DNA of 64,000 bases from Pseudomonas mandelii (GCF_024138395.1 NZ_JAMYDU010000004.1:1-64000), one strand, 5' to 3'; positions 37,517-46,973 are shown, counted from the stretch's first letter. Notes: generated by a model from the letters alone, not told the origin. Made by a program: numbers and translations.

Positions 37517-38785
37517 TCACTCATCTCGCACAAGTCGTGGCGCCAGAGGACCTGGCCTTTCTCGCGTACTCTCGCTCGGCGGCGATTTATGCCACGGATA
37601 GCCCATCGCGCTGAGTTGAAAGGCGTAATCGAATAAACGCTTCATGTACTCGCCATCGAATTTCTGATTGTGAGGAAAGTAAAAGTCGGAGCCGATGTAT
37701 GCAAGATTGAAGTCTGCCCCATCCTGCTGCGCGATACGGTAAATTCGATCCAGGTCGCTGATCCCCTGAATTTGAATCAATGTACTGATGGCTCGACCGC
37801 CGATGCTCAACGTACGGCGCTTCGTTCCAGACCACTGCGGCTCCAGTTTCCCATTGCGAATGACATAGAAACGACGTTCGCGGCGCAAAAGTGCTCCGGG
37901 GACTCTGCTCAGCGCCATCACGGTCCCAGGCGGGTAAAGGAACACCTGAGTGATTACCCCTCCGTCCACGTGCATTTCCTGAAACTGTTTGCCGTCAACC
38001 TCCACATCGATCATGACGGGTGAGACTGCGCCGGGAATACTCATCGACGCGATCATGATGTTGCGAAAGAGGTCGAGCGCTCCCGCTGCATCGCTTGCGG
38101 CAATCGCGCCCATGTTCCAAGTGACTGGCCGCCCTGAATCAAGGTCGGTCGTGCCGATCAGCAGGATTCGTCCTTTGGCGTATTCCGACGCGATCGCCGC
38201 AAGAATCTCGGCAGTGACGTATTTTGTAATGAGCCGCGACAGTGGCTTGCTGTCCGCTATACCGTCGCTGGCAAGACGGGTTAGCACGTTTCGCGAATGG
38301 AAAAAATCTTTTGGACCGATTGCGTTGGCGATATACCGAATGACGCCGTCGTACTCAGATCCCAGGTAAGCGAACGGGGCGACCAGGGCGCCAGCGCTAA
38401 TGCCCGTCACGACCTTGAACAGGGGGCGAGTCCCATGCGCGGTCCATCCCGCAATGAGTCCTGCTGCGAATGTGCCTGCGTCGCCGCCCCCCGAAACTGC
38501 CAGCATATTTGCCAGCGGCAGGATGTTGTTCAACTTCCCAGCCTTGGCGAGAACCTCGCTCTCGCGTTTGTTGGACTCAATTGCATCCTGAATGTACGGA
38601 GTCAGGTCGTCGTCCAACCTGTAGCGAGCATTGGGAATGCCTGGGATGACAGCTTTTTCCGTTAAGGTTGGCGGAACAGCGTCACGGCGTTGCAGGCACC
38701 CTTGAAGCAACATGTTCAGCGTTGAGGCACCGGATCTGAGCAGGAATGGTTTCAAAACGCCTCCTCCGACAGCGAGCGCGCTCAT
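37517..38785 (-). CDS. Patatin-like phospholipase, probable lipoprotein
   Basis: 422 residues. Oxyanion loop AVSGGGDAGTFAAG, nucleophile motif VTGISAGALVAPFAY (G-x-S-x-G) and the dyad Asp in HVDGGVI give a complete Ser-Asp active site. The N-terminus carries a hydrophobic stretch and LLQGC (Cys near residue 30), a plausible lipobox, so the enzyme may be anchored to a membrane. It would hydrolyse acyl chains of phospholipids or lipids. The ribosome site is weak. It stands alone near the candidate element end; no link with the catabolic genes is evident. Confidence 0.8.
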   Translation of the reverse strand: MSALAVGGGVLKPFLLRSGASTLNMLLQGCLQRRDAVPPTLTEKAVIPGIPNARYRLDDDLTPYIQDAIESNKRESEVLAKAGKLNNILPLANMLAVSGGGDAGTFAAGLIAGWTAHGTRPLFKVVTGISAGALVAPFAYLGSEYDGVIRYIANAIGPKDFFHSRNVLTRLASDGIADSKPLSRLITKYVTAEILAAIASEYAKGRILLIGTTDLDSGRPVTWNMGAIAASDAAGALDLFRNIMIASMSIPGAVSPVMIDVEVDGKQFQEMHVDGGVITQVFLYPPGTVMALSRVPGALLRRERRFYVIRNGKLEPQWSGTKRRTLSIGGRAISTLIQIQGISDLDRIYRIAQQDGADFNLAYIGSDFYFPHNQKFDGEYMKRLFDYAFQLSAMGYPWHKSPPSESTRERPGPLAPRLVRDE

Positions 38786-38964
38786 CGCACTCGAGAAATG
38801 TCCTTACCCATGGTGCCCGAGATGGCTACACGCTAGCCGACTGCGACACGTCATTCGAACGTCCGGTAGCTCATTTTGCGCTCCTTTACGTGATAAACAA
38901 ATTCTTTGGCCGCGTGCCCCCAAGTTCTGTACGAAAGCCCTTGAAGCCTCCAGCATGACAACAT

Positions 38965-40356
38965 TCACTTTCGCTGCAACACCACCTCCCCGGCCGACGG
39001 CAGCAAACGTAGGTTGTCCAGCAACGCAACGCCCGCAATCACTGCGACCCAAAGAAACGTCAGCTGAAAGTCAGCGGTAAGCGCTTGTTCGGTGTTGTCA
39101 TGGACGTTCATTGCAAGGCGCAGCAGTAACGCGCCAACGGCCACGCCTAACCCCATGCTTAGCTGGAAGAACATGCTGAACAGAGTCGAGGCTTCGCTCA
39201 TTTGCTCCTTGGGCACGTCGGCGAAACCCAGGGTATTGAAGGCAGTGAACTGCATGGATCGTGACAAACCACCAACGAACAGAATGAACAGAATCAGCGC
39301 CCAACTCATGCGCTCATCCAGCAACGCACATGCCGCAATCGCCAGTACGCCGAGGATGCCATTGATCATCAGCACCAGACGAAATCCCCAACGCCGCATC
39401 ACCCTCGTGGTGAACGGTTTCATTGCCAGATTACCGGCAAATATGGCCAGCACCAGTAGCCCCGCATCGAATGCAGAAAGACCGAAGGCCAGTTGAAACA
39501 TCAGCGGCAGGAGAAACGGTAAGGTGCTGATGGCGATTCGAAAAATCGAACCGCCACAGAGGCAAACACTGAAGGTGCGGACGCCCATAACACCCAGCGC
39601 CAGCAACGGTTGCGCATGCCGGTGCATATGTCGCCAGGCAAAAACACCGAGAATCACACCGGTACCGCTTAGTGACAGGCCCTGCAATAAATTGGCACGA
39701 CTTTGCCCCAGCATCTCTACGCCGTACAACAGCGCAGCGCTGGCAACGCCGACCAGCAGAAAGCCACTGAAATCGAATGTCCGGGAACTGACGTCATCCT
39801 GTTTCGGAATCAGGACCAGCGCGGCAATCAAGGCCAGCACGCCCAACGGTAGATTGAGGTAGAAAATCCACGGCCAAGAAGCGTGGGTGACGATGAAGCC
39901 GCCCACGGGAGGTCCAAGTACCGGCGCGACCAGACCGGGCCAGGTGATGAAGGAGATCGCCCGCACCAGGTCTTTCTTCTCGGTGGTGCGAAGCACCGCC
40001 AGGCGCCCCACCGGTACCATCATCGCTCCGCTGATACCCTGCAGCACGCGCGCGGCGACAAAGGTTTCCAGGCTGTCACTCAACCCGCACATCAACGAAG
40101 ACAGACTAAACAGCACGATCGCAGAACTGAATATATGGCGCGATCCGAAGCGATCGGCCAACCATCCGCTGATGGGAATGAACACTGCAACGGCGAGCAT
40201 GTAGGCGCTCATACCAATGTTCACGTCCACCGCCGCGACGCCAAACGTCCTGGCCATGTCTGGCAGCGCGGTAGCGATCACTGTGGCGTCGAGGTTCTCC
40301 ATAAAGAACGTGACGGCCACCAACAGAGCAATCAATGTTGAGCGGCGTTGAGACAT
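38965..40356 (-). CDS. MFS drug/metabolite efflux transporter, DHA2 (14-helix) type
   Basis: 463 residues. LDATVIATALPDMARTFG in helix 1 and RVLQGISGAMMVPVGR in the antiporter motif, with many membrane segments, mark the DHA2/EmrB group. AGGGATGACCA precedes the start. It lies 78 bp after the shikimate dehydrogenase gene on the same strand and may be co-transcribed. A role in exporting an aromatic intermediate is possible but unproven. Confidence 0.85.
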   Translation of the reverse strand: MSQRRSTLIALLVAVTFFMENLDATVIATALPDMARTFGVAAVDVNIGMSAYMLAVAVFIPISGWLADRFGSRHIFSSAIVLFSLSSLMCGLSDSLETFVAARVLQGISGAMMVPVGRLAVLRTTEKKDLVRAISFITWPGLVAPVLGPPVGGFIVTHASWPWIFYLNLPLGVLALIAALVLIPKQDDVSSRTFDFSGFLLVGVASAALLYGVEMLGQSRANLLQGLSLSGTGVILGVFAWRHMHRHAQPLLALGVMGVRTFSVCLCGGSIFRIAISTLPFLLPLMFQLAFGLSAFDAGLLVLAIFAGNLAMKPFTTRVMRRWGFRLVLMINGILGVLAIAACALLDERMSWALILFILFVGGLSRSMQFTAFNTLGFADVPKEQMSEASTLFSMFFQLSMGLGVAVGALLLRLAMNVHDNTEQALTADFQLTFLWVAVIAGVALLDNLRLLPSAGEVVLQRK

Positions 40357-40434
40357 TGGTCATCCCTGTTCAGCTACGACATTGCTCGACACTTTACAGT
40401 CGACGAGTGGGTAAATCGCGCTATGCCATGAAAG

Positions 40435-41319
40435 TTAAAGCTGACCCACAGTGTCGAGGAAATGCTTTTCCATACGTGCAGCGTCAGGCGTAATACCGGT
40501 AAACAATTCAAAACACTTCACCGCCTGAAACACGTTCATTGCGCCGCCACCCAGCGTGCGGCAACCCAAGGCTCGGGCGGTTCTCAACAGTTCGGTTTCA
40601 ATGGGAAAGTACACCACGTCGGCAACCCACAAATCCGCGCGCAAGAACTCGAGTGGCACAGGCATGCCCGGAAGTTTTGCCATACCGATAGGTGTGGTGT
40701 TGACGAGGCCGTCGGCGCAGTTCAGCGATCCTTCAAGATCGCGACCAAACACGGCACGCCCATCGCCGAAGCTCGCATTCAGATTGTTGACCAGCGCCAT
40801 GCCCCGCTCTTCTTCAATATCAAAAATGCTCAACTGCTGAACGCCCTGTTGCAGCAATCCATAAGCCACCGCCGAGCCCGCACCGCCCGCGCCCATTTGC
40901 ACGACGCGCTCACGCTTGGCCCCTTCCAATCCGCGTTTGAAACCTTCGGCGAAGCCTAAACAATCGGTGTTGTAACCGATGGTTTTTCCATCCTTGATGA
41001 CTACCGTGTTCACTGCGCCAATACTGCGTGCTTCGTCGGACAGCTCATCGAGCAGCGGCAGTACTGTCTGTTTGCAAGGGAACGTAATATTCAGTCCGTT
41101 GAAACCCATGCGCTTGGCAGAATCCATCAGCGCCGGCAATGCGCTGGCATCCAGACCCAATTGGTCCAGATCAATCAATTTGTATAAGTAGACCAGGTTC
41201 TGTGCAGCGCCTTCGCGCATATGCAAAGTCGGGCTCATGGACGACTGAAGCGCCGCACCGATCAAACCGATCAACACGTTCGGCGCTACTGGATGCTGGG
41301 CTGATGAGGAGGTGGTCAT
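40435..41319 (-). CDS. Shikimate/quinate dehydrogenase, probably NAD-dependent and catabolic
   Basis: 294 residues. Substrate motif SSMSPTLHM, catalytic Lys in GLNITFPCKQ, Asp in GYNTDCLGF, and cofactor loop QMGAGGAGSAVAYGL followed by LSIFDIEEER. The Asp at the end of the second strand, where NADP enzymes carry Asn-Arg-Thr, points to NAD+ and thus to oxidation of shikimate or quinate rather than biosynthesis. It would give 3-dehydroshikimate or 3-dehydroquinate for AroQ and the dehydratase. AAGGATAATAACA precedes the ATG and overlaps a Crc-like motif. In line with GntR, OprD and MHS genes. Confidence 0.85.
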   Translation of the reverse strand: MTTSSSAQHPVAPNVLIGLIGAALQSSMSPTLHMREGAAQNLVYLYKLIDLDQLGLDASALPALMDSAKRMGFNGLNITFPCKQTVLPLLDELSDEARSIGAVNTVVIKDGKTIGYNTDCLGFAEGFKRGLEGAKRERVVQMGAGGAGSAVAYGLLQQGVQQLSIFDIEEERGMALVNNLNASFGDGRAVFGRDLEGSLNCADGLVNTTPIGMAKLPGMPVPLEFLRADLWVADVVYFPIETELLRTARALGCRTLGGGAMNVFQAVKCFELFTGITPDAARMEKHFLDTVGQL

Positions 41320-41455
41320 TGTTATTATCCTTGGGTATCAGTGGTGTTGCTTCTTTTGCAAGCAGCCGAGTACCGCGCCGCTAACTGCTGCAGGGCGATT
41401 AATGTTTTTGTTTAAGGACGCCCGGACCGCACAGGGTCGAAACGTCAGTGTTTGA

Positions 41456-42181
41456 TCACGCTTCCAGCCCGGTTTCCTGGCGATGAAGAGTGATACAAAT
41501 ATTTTGCGTGGTGCGTTGAATATGCTGAGCAAGCAGCGCACACGCCAGATCGGCATTGCGTTCCAGAGTGGCTGCAACAATAGCTCCGTGCTCGGAATTA
41601 ACGTCCCGGTCAAAAGGGTTTTTCGCCAGAAACAGTCGACGGTAGCGATCGTTCAGATCATGCAAGGTGTTGCAGTAATTAAGCAGCAACGGCATGGCGC
41701 TGGCTTCAAGCAGTTTGAGATGAAAATCTCGGTGCGCCAGCTCCCATAGCTCCTGCTGAGCAGAGGACATGCAATCGGTACGTTTGATGTTGCGCAGTTT
41801 TTCTTCCGCCGCCCGGACCGAATCTGCCCAAGCCTGATCGCCTTTGGTGATCGACTCTCGCAATGCGAGACCTTCGAAATGCACCCGCAGCTTTGCAATC
41901 TCCTGAAGGTTTTTCTCAGACACAGGAATAACCCGGTATCCTCGCTTGTCCTCGATCAGTACCAAGCCTTCGGCGCCCAGTCGGGAAAGCGCCTCCCGAA
42001 GAGGACTTCGACTGATGGTGAGGCCGAGCTTTTCACGCAATGCATCCAGACGCAGCTTGCTGCCCGGGGCTAATTCACCGGTCATGATCGCCAAACGCAG
42101 GCGCTTCACCAAAGAAGTTGCGTGAGTCGTGGTGCTGTCTTCCTGAGCAGACAAGCTTTCGTCCGCTAACATATTGTTCAC
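41456..42181 (-). CDS. GntR-family (FCD) regulator, paralogue 1
   Basis: 241 residues from a GTG start. Winged helix KRLRLAIMTGELAPGSKLRL then LTISRSPLREALSRLGAEG; FCD domain with HRDFHLKLLEA. About three quarters identical by eye to the regulator at 52590-53315. Both have GTG at the same place with GGAGGCCTGTGCA or AGAGGCCTTTGCA upstream, which fixes the start and gives equal length. It sits at one end of the island. A TGCATGCA palindrome lies 115 bp before its start. Confidence 0.88.
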   Translation of the reverse strand: MNNMLADESLSAQEDSTTTHATSLVKRLRLAIMTGELAPGSKLRLDALREKLGLTISRSPLREALSRLGAEGLVLIEDKRGYRVIPVSEKNLQEIAKLRVHFEGLALRESITKGDQAWADSVRAAEEKLRNIKRTDCMSSAQQELWELAHRDFHLKLLEASAMPLLLNYCNTLHDLNDRYRRLFLAKNPFDRDVNSEHGAIVAATLERNADLACALLAQHIQRTTQNICITLHRQETGLEA

Positions 42182-42295
42182 TGCACAGGCCTCCCACCCA
42201 AAACACTCTCTACTGGTGACATACGTCACCTCTTATCGACAATACTAGCGTTTTCGCTTACTAAAACCACGCCAGAAGCAAAAAAATCTTATTTA

Positions 42296-42303
42296 TGCAT
42301 GCA
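42296..42303. promoter_or_regulatory. TGCATGCA palindrome between OprD and GntR1 genes
   Basis: TGCATGCA with A-rich flanks (ATGCATGCAAAAT). Three copies with similar flanks lie in the divergent region 46974-47141, so all four are probable sites for the GntR pair. Here it would give control of the GntR1 gene itself. Confidence 0.6.
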
Positions 42304-42308
42304 AAATC

Positions 42309-42332
42309 AAAAAAAAGCCTGCCGGAGCAGGC
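42309..42332 (-). terminator. Terminator after the OprD gene
   Basis: On the minus strand GCCTGC and GCAGGC pair around the tetraloop TCCG, followed by eight T residues. It lies 22 bp after the stop of the OprD gene. Confidence 0.92.
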
Positions 42333-42353
42333 AAAGATTTGCTGGAGGAGCAA

Positions 42354-43661
42354 TTACAGAATCGAAAGCGGATATTGAATGATCAGACGGTTCTCATCGA
42401 AGCTGTTGGTATTGCCGTAATTTCGACGCAGGGTCGAGTTACGCCAGCGCACGCTGAGGTTTTTCAACGCACCGCTCTGCAGGACGTAAGCCACTTCGGT
42501 CTCACGACCACGGTCCTCACCATCGGTGACAGCTCCGGAATGGACATTGGTACCTTTGATAAACCGGTTCATCAAGGTCAATCCCGGAACGCCCAAAGCC
42601 GCGAAGTTATAGTCGTGGCGCACCTGCCAGGAACGCTCCTTGGCGCCGTCATAACTCCAGCCATAACTGTCGTTAGCCAAGGTCCCACCGCTTGTTCCTG
42701 CAACGCGCTGCCAACCCGTGTCACCCGTGAGGCGCTGCAAACCTACGTAGAAAGTACTGCCGCCCGTCTTGAGCGAAAACAGGCCCGAGAGCGTGCGGTT
42801 GTCCTGGTCGCCGGCCAGCGCTGAACCATCCTCCTCTCCAATGAAGTAGCCAATGTTGGCGCCCAAGGTGAGGTTGTCGTTGATTGGTTGCGAGTGCAAA
42901 AGCTGGAAATATTTCTGTTGGTACACATCTTCGAGTTGAGCGTACCAAGCCCCGACCATTGTTCGGTTGTCATTGAAGCTGTACTCGCCACCGGCAAAAT
43001 TGAAATGATCAGATTCGATCGTATTTTTGCCATGCACCACGGTACCAACGCCGTTTTGCGAGAGTTTCTCCATGCTTGCATCGTTGCGCTGGCTGTTCCC
43101 ACGGAACTGGCCGCCATACAGAGTGACATTGGTGAATTCCTTGGAGGTGATTTGCGCGCCCTCCAGGGTTTGAGGCAATGAGCGACCATCATCGGCGCGC
43201 AAAATAGGCAACACCGGCATCCACTCACCAACTTTCAGTTCGGTCTTTGAGAACTTCATTTTCCCGGCTACAGCCAGTCGCCCAAAATCATCGGCAGGCC
43301 GATTGCCATCGTGTACCGGCAGCAGTTGTGTGCCATAGGTACCTCTTCCCCCGTCCAGTTTGACGGAAAGCATACCCAGTGCATCTACACCAAAACCGAC
43401 TACGCCTGCGGTGTAGCCAGACTTCGCATCAAGGATGAAGCTCTGCGTCCACTCCGCTGCTTCGCCACGCTTGGTGGGCCCCGGAACAGCTTTGGAAGGA
43501 CCGTTATCGACAAAATTACGGTTCATGTAGAAATTGCGTAAGTTAAGGGTGACCTTGGCATCTTCGACGAAGCCCTCCGCCTGGACAAAGGGCACCAAAC
43601 TTGCGGCGCCAATGGCAATGGCCAACGTATTGCGAGTCACCCGGGTCAGTTTGAGGTTCAT
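42354..43661 (-). CDS. OprD-family porin of the quinate/shikimate island
   Basis: 435 residues. Signal peptide ends at FVQAEGF; OprD opening FVEDAKVTLNLRNFYMNRNF; beta-strand repeats and a C-terminal LIIQYPLSIL. Start 43661 is at NLKLTRVTRN with GGGAACAATAATA before it, which also fits a Crc/Hfq motif. It probably lets quinate, shikimate or a related hydroxy acid through the outer membrane, together with the MHS transporter just upstream. Confidence 0.87.
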   Translation of the reverse strand: MNLKLTRVTRNTLAIAIGAASLVPFVQAEGFVEDAKVTLNLRNFYMNRNFVDNGPSKAVPGPTKRGEAAEWTQSFILDAKSGYTAGVVGFGVDALGMLSVKLDGGRGTYGTQLLPVHDGNRPADDFGRLAVAGKMKFSKTELKVGEWMPVLPILRADDGRSLPQTLEGAQITSKEFTNVTLYGGQFRGNSQRNDASMEKLSQNGVGTVVHGKNTIESDHFNFAGGEYSFNDNRTMVGAWYAQLEDVYQQKYFQLLHSQPINDNLTLGANIGYFIGEEDGSALAGDQDNRTLSGLFSLKTGGSTFYVGLQRLTGDTGWQRVAGTSGGTLANDSYGWSYDGAKERSWQVRHDYNFAALGVPGLTLMNRFIKGTNVHSGAVTDGEDRGRETEVAYVLQSGALKNLSVRWRNSTLRRNYGNTNSFDENRLIIQYPLSIL

Positions 43662-43766
43662 TATTATTGTTCCCAAGGAAGATCAATCGACAAAAAGAGA
43701 GTGTCGCGAGGACTTGTATAAAGATCCCCACGTTGTGTTCTTCAGATCTCTAATGCGCGACGCTAA

Positions 43767-43795
43767 TTTATGGCCAACTTAGCGTGGCCATAAAT
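43767..43795. terminator. 11-bp perfect inverted repeat after the MHS gene
   Basis: ATTTATGGCCA (43767-43777) and its complement (43785-43795), loop of seven bases. No T-run follows, so it could be a weak terminator of the MHS gene or a protein-binding site in front of the OprD gene. Confidence 0.45.
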
Positions 43796-43822
43796 GACCA
43801 CACTAAATTGCGCTAGTGGATA

Positions 43823-45220
43823 TCAGGCGGCTTCAACTCCACTTAACGCCTTTGAGCGAGCCTCTTCATAGCTTTGCCTGGATACTGGCCGAGCATCCGC
43901 AGCTCCCAAGTCCTGCATCGGGACCCGGTAAGTTTCCGGCGCACAGTAGGCAGCAAAAGCCGCGATACAGGTCACACCTAAAGTGATGGAACCGATAATC
44001 AGGGGGATATTCTCAGTGCCTGGCGGGGCCGCCAGTGTGAAAACAGCGGGCAGCATGGCGGTAAACAAGGTACCAACGTTCTGCGAGATCGCCATGGCCG
44101 AGCACCGATAACGGGACGGGAACTGCTCCGGGTAAAAGCTTGGGAAGATGGCGTTGTAGCCTTGATAGACGATGCCCCACATCAGTACGGACATGATGAA
44201 TGCCATGGGCAAATTATGAACGCTGATTGCATACAGGTAAGCAAACGAGAGCAACCCGGAACCCAACGCCCCACCGATAATCATTGGTCGCCGGCCGATT
44301 TTGTCGGACAGATTACCCACGAAAGGAATAATCAAGACCGCCACGATGTTGCCAATAACCGGGATCCACAAGTACACACTTTTATCAAACCCGACTCCGT
44401 AAACCGGCTGCACCGCATAGACCGCGCCGAACACCGTAGTCACAACTGGAATAACGTTCATCAGTGCAACACAGACCACGATCAGCATACTTTTCCAGCT
44501 GTAACGGAAGGCTTCTGAGATCGGTGAACTGGTAATCTTGTTTTTCGCTTCAACCTCAGTAAATACAGGGGTTTCACTCACACCTCTGCGGATGAAATAC
44601 CCGGCGATCAGCACACCGGCACTCATCAGGAACGGTATACGCCAGCCCCATGAGTTGAAGTCCTCAGCCGGCATGAAATAGGCCAGTGGCAGGAAGACCG
44701 CGGCGGCAAGCACCTGCCCGAATTGGACGCCTTGCAAGGTGAAGCTTGCAAAGTACCCTCGTCGTCCGAATGGCGCATGCTCGAGAATCATCGAACTGGC
44801 ACCCGAGATCTCCCCCGCCACTGCGAAGCCCTGCACCAGGCGGAGCAGCACTAGCGCAATCGGCGCCCAAATGCCGACCTGATTATAGGTGGGCAGTAAG
44901 CCAACACCCATGGTCGCAATGCCCATCAGGAACATGCACAGCAACAGTACGTTTTTTCGACCGCGAGTATCGCCCCAATGCCCAAGGAAAAATGCACCGA
45001 CTGGTCGCGCCAGGTAACCCACGCCATAGGTCGCCAGTGAGAGTGCGATGGCGACTTTCGGATCGGTCGCGGGGAAAAAAAGTGCCGGAAAAATCAACGC
45101 TGCCGCTTGGGCATAGATGAAAAAATCGTAGTACTCCAATGCAGACCCAATCCAACCGCTGGCGGCCGCTTTCTTGGACTGGTGTGTGCTATTGGTTTCT
45201 TGAATCGTGGAATTACTCAT
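43823..45220 (-). CDS. MHS-family (metabolite:H+) symporter, shikimate type candidate
   Basis: 465 residues, 12 membrane segments. Opening ASGWIGSALEYYDFFIYAQA, motif GHWGDTRGRKNVLLL and RLVQGFAVAGEISGA are typical of the MHS group that includes ShiA, KgtP and ProP. AroQ and shikimate dehydrogenase neighbours support shikimate or quinate as substrate. Start 45220 at SNSTIQE with GGTGA upstream; AACAATAATAAC lies further up. Gap of 83 bp to aroQ. Confidence 0.87.
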   Translation of the reverse strand: MSNSTIQETNSTHQSKKAAASGWIGSALEYYDFFIYAQAAALIFPALFFPATDPKVAIALSLATYGVGYLARPVGAFFLGHWGDTRGRKNVLLLCMFLMGIATMGVGLLPTYNQVGIWAPIALVLLRLVQGFAVAGEISGASSMILEHAPFGRRGYFASFTLQGVQFGQVLAAAVFLPLAYFMPAEDFNSWGWRIPFLMSAGVLIAGYFIRRGVSETPVFTEVEAKNKITSSPISEAFRYSWKSMLIVVCVALMNVIPVVTTVFGAVYAVQPVYGVGFDKSVYLWIPVIGNIVAVLIIPFVGNLSDKIGRRPMIIGGALGSGLLSFAYLYAISVHNLPMAFIMSVLMWGIVYQGYNAIFPSFYPEQFPSRYRCSAMAISQNVGTLFTAMLPAVFTLAAPPGTENIPLIIGSITLGVTCIAAFAAYCAPETYRVPMQDLGAADARPVSRQSYEEARSKALSGVEAA

Positions 45221-45303
45221 TGTAATCACCGTTATTATTGTTATCGGATACAGAGTGTTGGCGGCCCTTTCAAAGCAGTCGCCAGCAAACTATTTCTTTG
45301 ATT

Positions 45304-45747
45304 TCAAGCCCTGGCTTTTGCTGCGCTTACACCCGCCCGTAAACCGAGCAAGTAGCTGTCTGCACCGAACCCACAGATTTGTCCTGTCACGATCTGGCCA
45401 AATACCGAATGATGACGGAACTCCTCGCGGGCATGGATGTTGGACATATGGATCTCGACCACTGGCACCGTAAGGATCGCCAATGCGTCACGGATGCCGT
45501 AACTGTAATGAGTCCAGGCACCTGCGTTGATGAGTACTGCATCCACGCCGTCGAAATAGCCCTGATGGATGCGCTCGCACATTTCGCGTTCGCTATTGGT
45601 CTGAAAACTTTCAATCGTTACGCCCAACTCTTCACCCAACGAGCGCAAGCTGGCGTCAATTTCGTTCAAGGTGATTGTTCCGTATTGCTTCGGATCACGC
45701 TTACCGAACATGTTGTGATTTACACCATGGAGCATCAGGACTTTCAT
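45304..45747 (-). CDS. aroQ: Type II 3-dehydroquinate dehydratase, catabolic
   Basis: 147 residues, usual length. Catalytic Tyr in KQYGTITLNEI, Asn in LINAGAWTHYSYG, His in EIHMSNIHAREEFRHHS. The opening LHGVNHNMFGKRDP differs from the common LNGPNLNLLG, which may mark a specialised catabolic branch. It converts 3-dehydroquinate to 3-dehydroshikimate. GAGGAACAAGC precedes the ATG. 13 bp after the Gfo/Idh gene, thus co-transcribed. Confidence 0.92.
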   Translation of the reverse strand: MKVLMLHGVNHNMFGKRDPKQYGTITLNEIDASLRSLGEELGVTIESFQTNSEREMCERIHQGYFDGVDAVLINAGAWTHYSYGIRDALAILTVPVVEIHMSNIHAREEFRHHSVFGQIVTGQICGFGADSYLLGLRAGVSAAKARA

Positions 45748-45760
45748 GCTTGTTCCTCAA

Positions 45761-46813
45761 TCAACTCAGATTGACTTCGATGACGCGCCCGGTCTTTGCA
45801 GCCCGGACAATGGCGTCGGTGATTTCCAGGTTAAGCAGTCCATCGCGGGCGCTGACCAATGGCTGAGTCTCGCCCCTGACTACAGCGCCGAAATGCTCCA
45901 TCTGATGCATGATCGGGTCTTGCCGGATCATGCCGACAACGCCGACTTCAAATGGCTTCCACCACGAGCGATCCTCGGACCGCGGATAGGTTTTCAAACG
46001 CATGGTAGGAATTGAGAGACTGCCGTCGGTCCCGGAGACCACGTAGCAGTCCTCATCTTCGTAGGTGGGATAGGCCATGTTTTCCTGGGAGGTTTGCTCC
46101 CAGCTACGCGGTGAGGCGGCGGTGTCAGACAACATGAATGTGCCCAACGCACCATTCGCGAATCGCAGATTGATCGCGACGGTGTCTTCGACCGGGAACT
46201 CTCGAACTGCATGGGAGGAGAAAGCCTGAACGGCGACGATTTCCCCACAGAGCATGCGCAGGTTATGCACCTCGTGAATCATGTTGAGGAGGATGGGCCC
46301 CGCCCCAACTTCTCGACGCCAAGGTGCATCCACGTAGTAGTGATCAGGTTTGACGAATTGCGCACTGCCCATCACTGAGACAAGCCGCCCCAGCACACCG
46401 CTTTTAATCACCTCGCGTGCTTTAGCCATGATCGGACTGTGTGCACGGTGATGACCGATGAGAATGCGAGCGCCCTTCTCATCAGCCATCTGCACCAGCG
46501 CACGCCCTTCTTCTACCGTCGGAGCAATTGGCTTTTCCAGCAGCATGGCCAAGCCGGCGTTCATGCACAGCTCAGCATGAGCGACGTGCAGTTGATTAGG
46601 CGTAGCGAGTACCACTGCGTCAGGACGATCTTTTTCAATCATCTCTTCCAGTGAGGCATACAGCGCAACACCAGCCTGCGCGGCAAGCACGTGGGCGGCC
46701 GGTGATGGGTCGATGACAGCGGCAAGTTGGCATGTAGGGCTTTGCAGTAATGCCGCCATATGCGCCTGACCGATGTAGCCAGCGCCGGCTACCGCAATTC
46801 GAGTCGTGATCAT
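45761..46813 (-). CDS. Gfo/Idh/MocA-family oxidoreductase
   Basis: 350 residues. Rossmann motif IAVAGAGYIGQAHMAAL, AVVLATPNQLHVAHA, and the family Lys in LLEKPIAPTVEEG; then the C-terminal alpha/beta domain with NMIHEVHNLRMLCG. First gene of the minus-strand operon, directly facing the meta-pathway operon. Two roles are plausible: a second quinate/shikimate dehydrogenase, or oxidation of the ring-cleavage semialdehyde in its cyclic form, as LigC of this superfamily does in the 4,5-cleavage pathway. Start 46813 at ITTRIAVAG; a GTG 12 bases upstream is possible. Confidence 0.85.
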   Translation of the reverse strand: MITTRIAVAGAGYIGQAHMAALLQSPTCQLAAVIDPSPAAHVLAAQAGVALYASLEEMIEKDRPDAVVLATPNQLHVAHAELCMNAGLAMLLEKPIAPTVEEGRALVQMADEKGARILIGHHRAHSPIMAKAREVIKSGVLGRLVSVMGSAQFVKPDHYYVDAPWRREVGAGPILLNMIHEVHNLRMLCGEIVAVQAFSSHAVREFPVEDTVAINLRFANGALGTFMLSDTAASPRSWEQTSQENMAYPTYEDEDCYVVSGTDGSLSIPTMRLKTYPRSEDRSWWKPFEVGVVGMIRQDPIMHQMEHFGAVVRGETQPLVSARDGLLNLEITDAIVRAAKTGRVIEVNLS

Positions 46814-46973
46814 GATGGCGAGCACTCAATGCAGAGGGCCCGAGGAAGGATGTTCATAGCGCTACCCGTAGTAATTGTATTTGTCGGGATTCATCAATCG
46901 CTGCTTTGCATACAGCGCCGTGAGACAAAAGGTAAGCAGGACCAAGAAGCCTGTCAACGAACATTTGATTTTT

